A model generated the notes under the pieces. It worked only from the letters and a program-made list of their open reading frames with translations. It did no database searches and was not told the origin of the DNA. Of a stretch of 64,000 nt of DNA, positions 63,423 to 64,000 are shown piece after piece. Each line of letters begins with the position of its first letter. Position 1 is the first letter of the stretch. The translations under genes and the position numbers were made by a program. The stretch is from NCBI GenBank assembly GCA_014377305.1, contig JACMPW010000004.1:31127-95126 (forward strand), in the 5' to 3' direction. Origin of the DNA: Candidatus Altimarinota bacterium (GTDB lineage Bacteria; Patescibacteriota; Gracilibacteria; BD1-5; UBA2023).

Positions 63423-63698
63423 TTATTTTTTGTTATTGATTCTTTTTCTTGCTTCTATGACCTTTTTTCTCAGGAGTTCTGATGCCTTCACGGGATTTTG
63501 CCAGATTTGCACATCAGCTCCGAATACGACCGTTGGCCCCTCTTTGCATCGGCCTTGGCACATACAGGTTTCGATCGCTACTTCATCATCTCAGTACCCG
63601 TAGAATTCCCTATCTGCATTGAGTCTGGTGACGATGTATCCGCTTTGTCTCTCGGTACAGGATCTCCCCGTACAGACCTTCACATTGATTGTTTGCAT
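63423..63698 (-). CDS. Small thioredoxin-like [2Fe-2S] ferredoxin (NuoE-like)
   Basis: 91 aa with one UGA glycine at EFYGYGDDEV. Four cysteines fit a thioredoxin-fold [2Fe-2S] site: INVKVCTGRSCTERQSGYIV and IETCMCQGRCKEGPTVVFGAD. These small proteins resemble the C-terminal domain of NuoE; partners are unknown. It ends in TAA just before era's start (1 base apart). The promoter lies directly upstream, with only seven bases to the ATG. Confidence 0.85.
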
Positions 63699-63705
63699 AG
63701 CTGTC

Positions 63706-63733
63706 AGTATAGGGAAAAGTAGGGATTTGGCAA
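63706..63733 (-). promoter_or_regulatory. Promoter of ferredoxin-era-methyltransferase
   Basis: Minus-strand TTGCCA (63728-63733), spacer 16, TATACT (63706-63711). The ATG at 63698 lies seven bases past the -10 box: leaderless layout. Confidence 0.65.
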
Positions 63734-63838
63734 AAGAAAGACCGTGAAAATATATAAAAAATTTGCCTTTCAAGTCTATCACTATCGTGCTAGAAAACCT
63801 GTCTGGAAGAACATCATTCACTTTTTTCATATTTTTAT

Positions 63839-63866
63839 TTGATTTCTTATCCTTTATCCCTATAAT
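63839..63866 (+). promoter_or_regulatory. tRNA-Arg promoter
   Basis: TTGATT (63839-63844), spacer 16, TATAAT (63861-63866), 28 bases before the tRNA. Confidence 0.7.
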
Positions 63867-63894
63867 CCGCCTACTTATCCAAAGTAAGGAACAT

Positions 63895-63970
63895 GCATCC
63901 ATAGCTCAATTGGAAGAGTAGCGGTCTTCGAAACCGTTGGTTGTAGGTTCGAACCCTACTGGGTGCACCA
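63895..63970 (+). tRNA. tRNA-Arg(UCG)
   Basis: Acceptor GCATCCA pairs with TGGGTGC, with ACCA encoded. Anticodon stem GCGGT/ACCGT, loop CTTCGAA, anticodon TCG. 76 nt. Confidence 0.9.
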
Positions 63971-63980
63971 TAGATTTTTT

Positions 63981-64000
63981 GCCCGGGTGATGGAATGGTA
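63981..64000 (+). tRNA. tRNA-Leu, 5' part (cut by window edge)
   Basis: GCCCGGGTGATGGAATGGTA matches the first 20 bases of the tRNA-Leu(UAG) at 2814 except for one position. The anticodon is outside the window. Confidence 0.75.

Noticed and set aside
1..64000. CRISPR arrays, insertion sequences or prophage
   Set aside because: No regularly spaced repeats, transposase motifs or phage structural genes were seen.

Overview
This window reads as one contiguous chromosomal segment of a Gracilibacteria / Absconditabacteria (SR1, BD1-5) type bacterium of the Patescibacteria. The decisive sign is that in-frame UGA stands where glycine is expected in almost every gene, including invariant glycines of Walker A loops, the aminopeptidase NTDAEGRL-type motif and the serine hydroxymethyltransferase GPRG motif. 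Every gene end I could place is UAA or UAG. Coordinates below are therefore for genes read with UGA as glycine (translation table 25), which merges many apparent fragments into full-length proteins.

Layout. 1-4.2 kb: fusA (cut by the window edge), a membrane protein, two tRNA-Leu genes and rarA. 4.2-10.1 kb: a membrane protein, nusA, a CNNM/HlyC-type transporter, a DUF5665-like protein and the classic yidC-rnpA-rpmH block. 10.2-12.3 kb: type IV pilin-like genes and a membrane protein. 12.4-13.4 kb: a sigma-region-4/HARE regulator. 13.4-23.9 kb: a long leftward run of ten genes headed by a fused coupling-type ATPase, a SpoIIE-type phosphatase and a VirB4 ATPase, followed by a PilX-like pilin, a pseudouridine synthase, three unknown proteins and an O-antigen ligase-like protein. 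24.1-27.7 kb: comM, a TsaB-like protein, a PH-domain protein and trxB. 28-35.8 kb, leftward: three unknown AT-rich genes, then pepA, comF and uvrA. 36-39.5 kb: an S41 protease, glyA and an unknown gene. 39.4-43.3 kb, leftward: rny, an Lgt-like protein and comEC. 43.9-46.8 kb: an SLH-domain S-layer protein behind a long hairpin-rich leader. 46.9-50.3 kb: sufC, sufB, an unknown gene and rsmE. 50.4-51.1 kb: a strongly structured non-coding region. 51.1-52.1 kb: rlmH, tRNA-Thr, tRNA-Tyr and rpmE. 52.2-56.6 kb, leftward: a second type IV secretion-like cluster with a triple-repeat pilin-like protein and a paralogous coupling ATPase. 56.7-64 kb: fmt, a UGA-rich mini-protein, a HIT protein, an ABC-2 permease, a COG3650-like lipoprotein, rpsU, a sortase, efp, a methyltransferase, era, a small ferredoxin, tRNA-Arg and the start of another tRNA-Leu.

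The genes combine core information processing with cell-surface and DNA-traffic functions. Pilin-like proteins, VirB4, two coupling-type ATPases, ComEC, ComF, ComM and RarA together fit DNA uptake or contact-dependent transfer in a small, probably host-dependent cell. Promoters are remarkably uniform: TTGnnn, usually a 16-bp spacer, then TATAAT-like. Several lie so close to the start codon that the mRNA should be leaderless. Shine-Dalgarno sequences are essentially absent.
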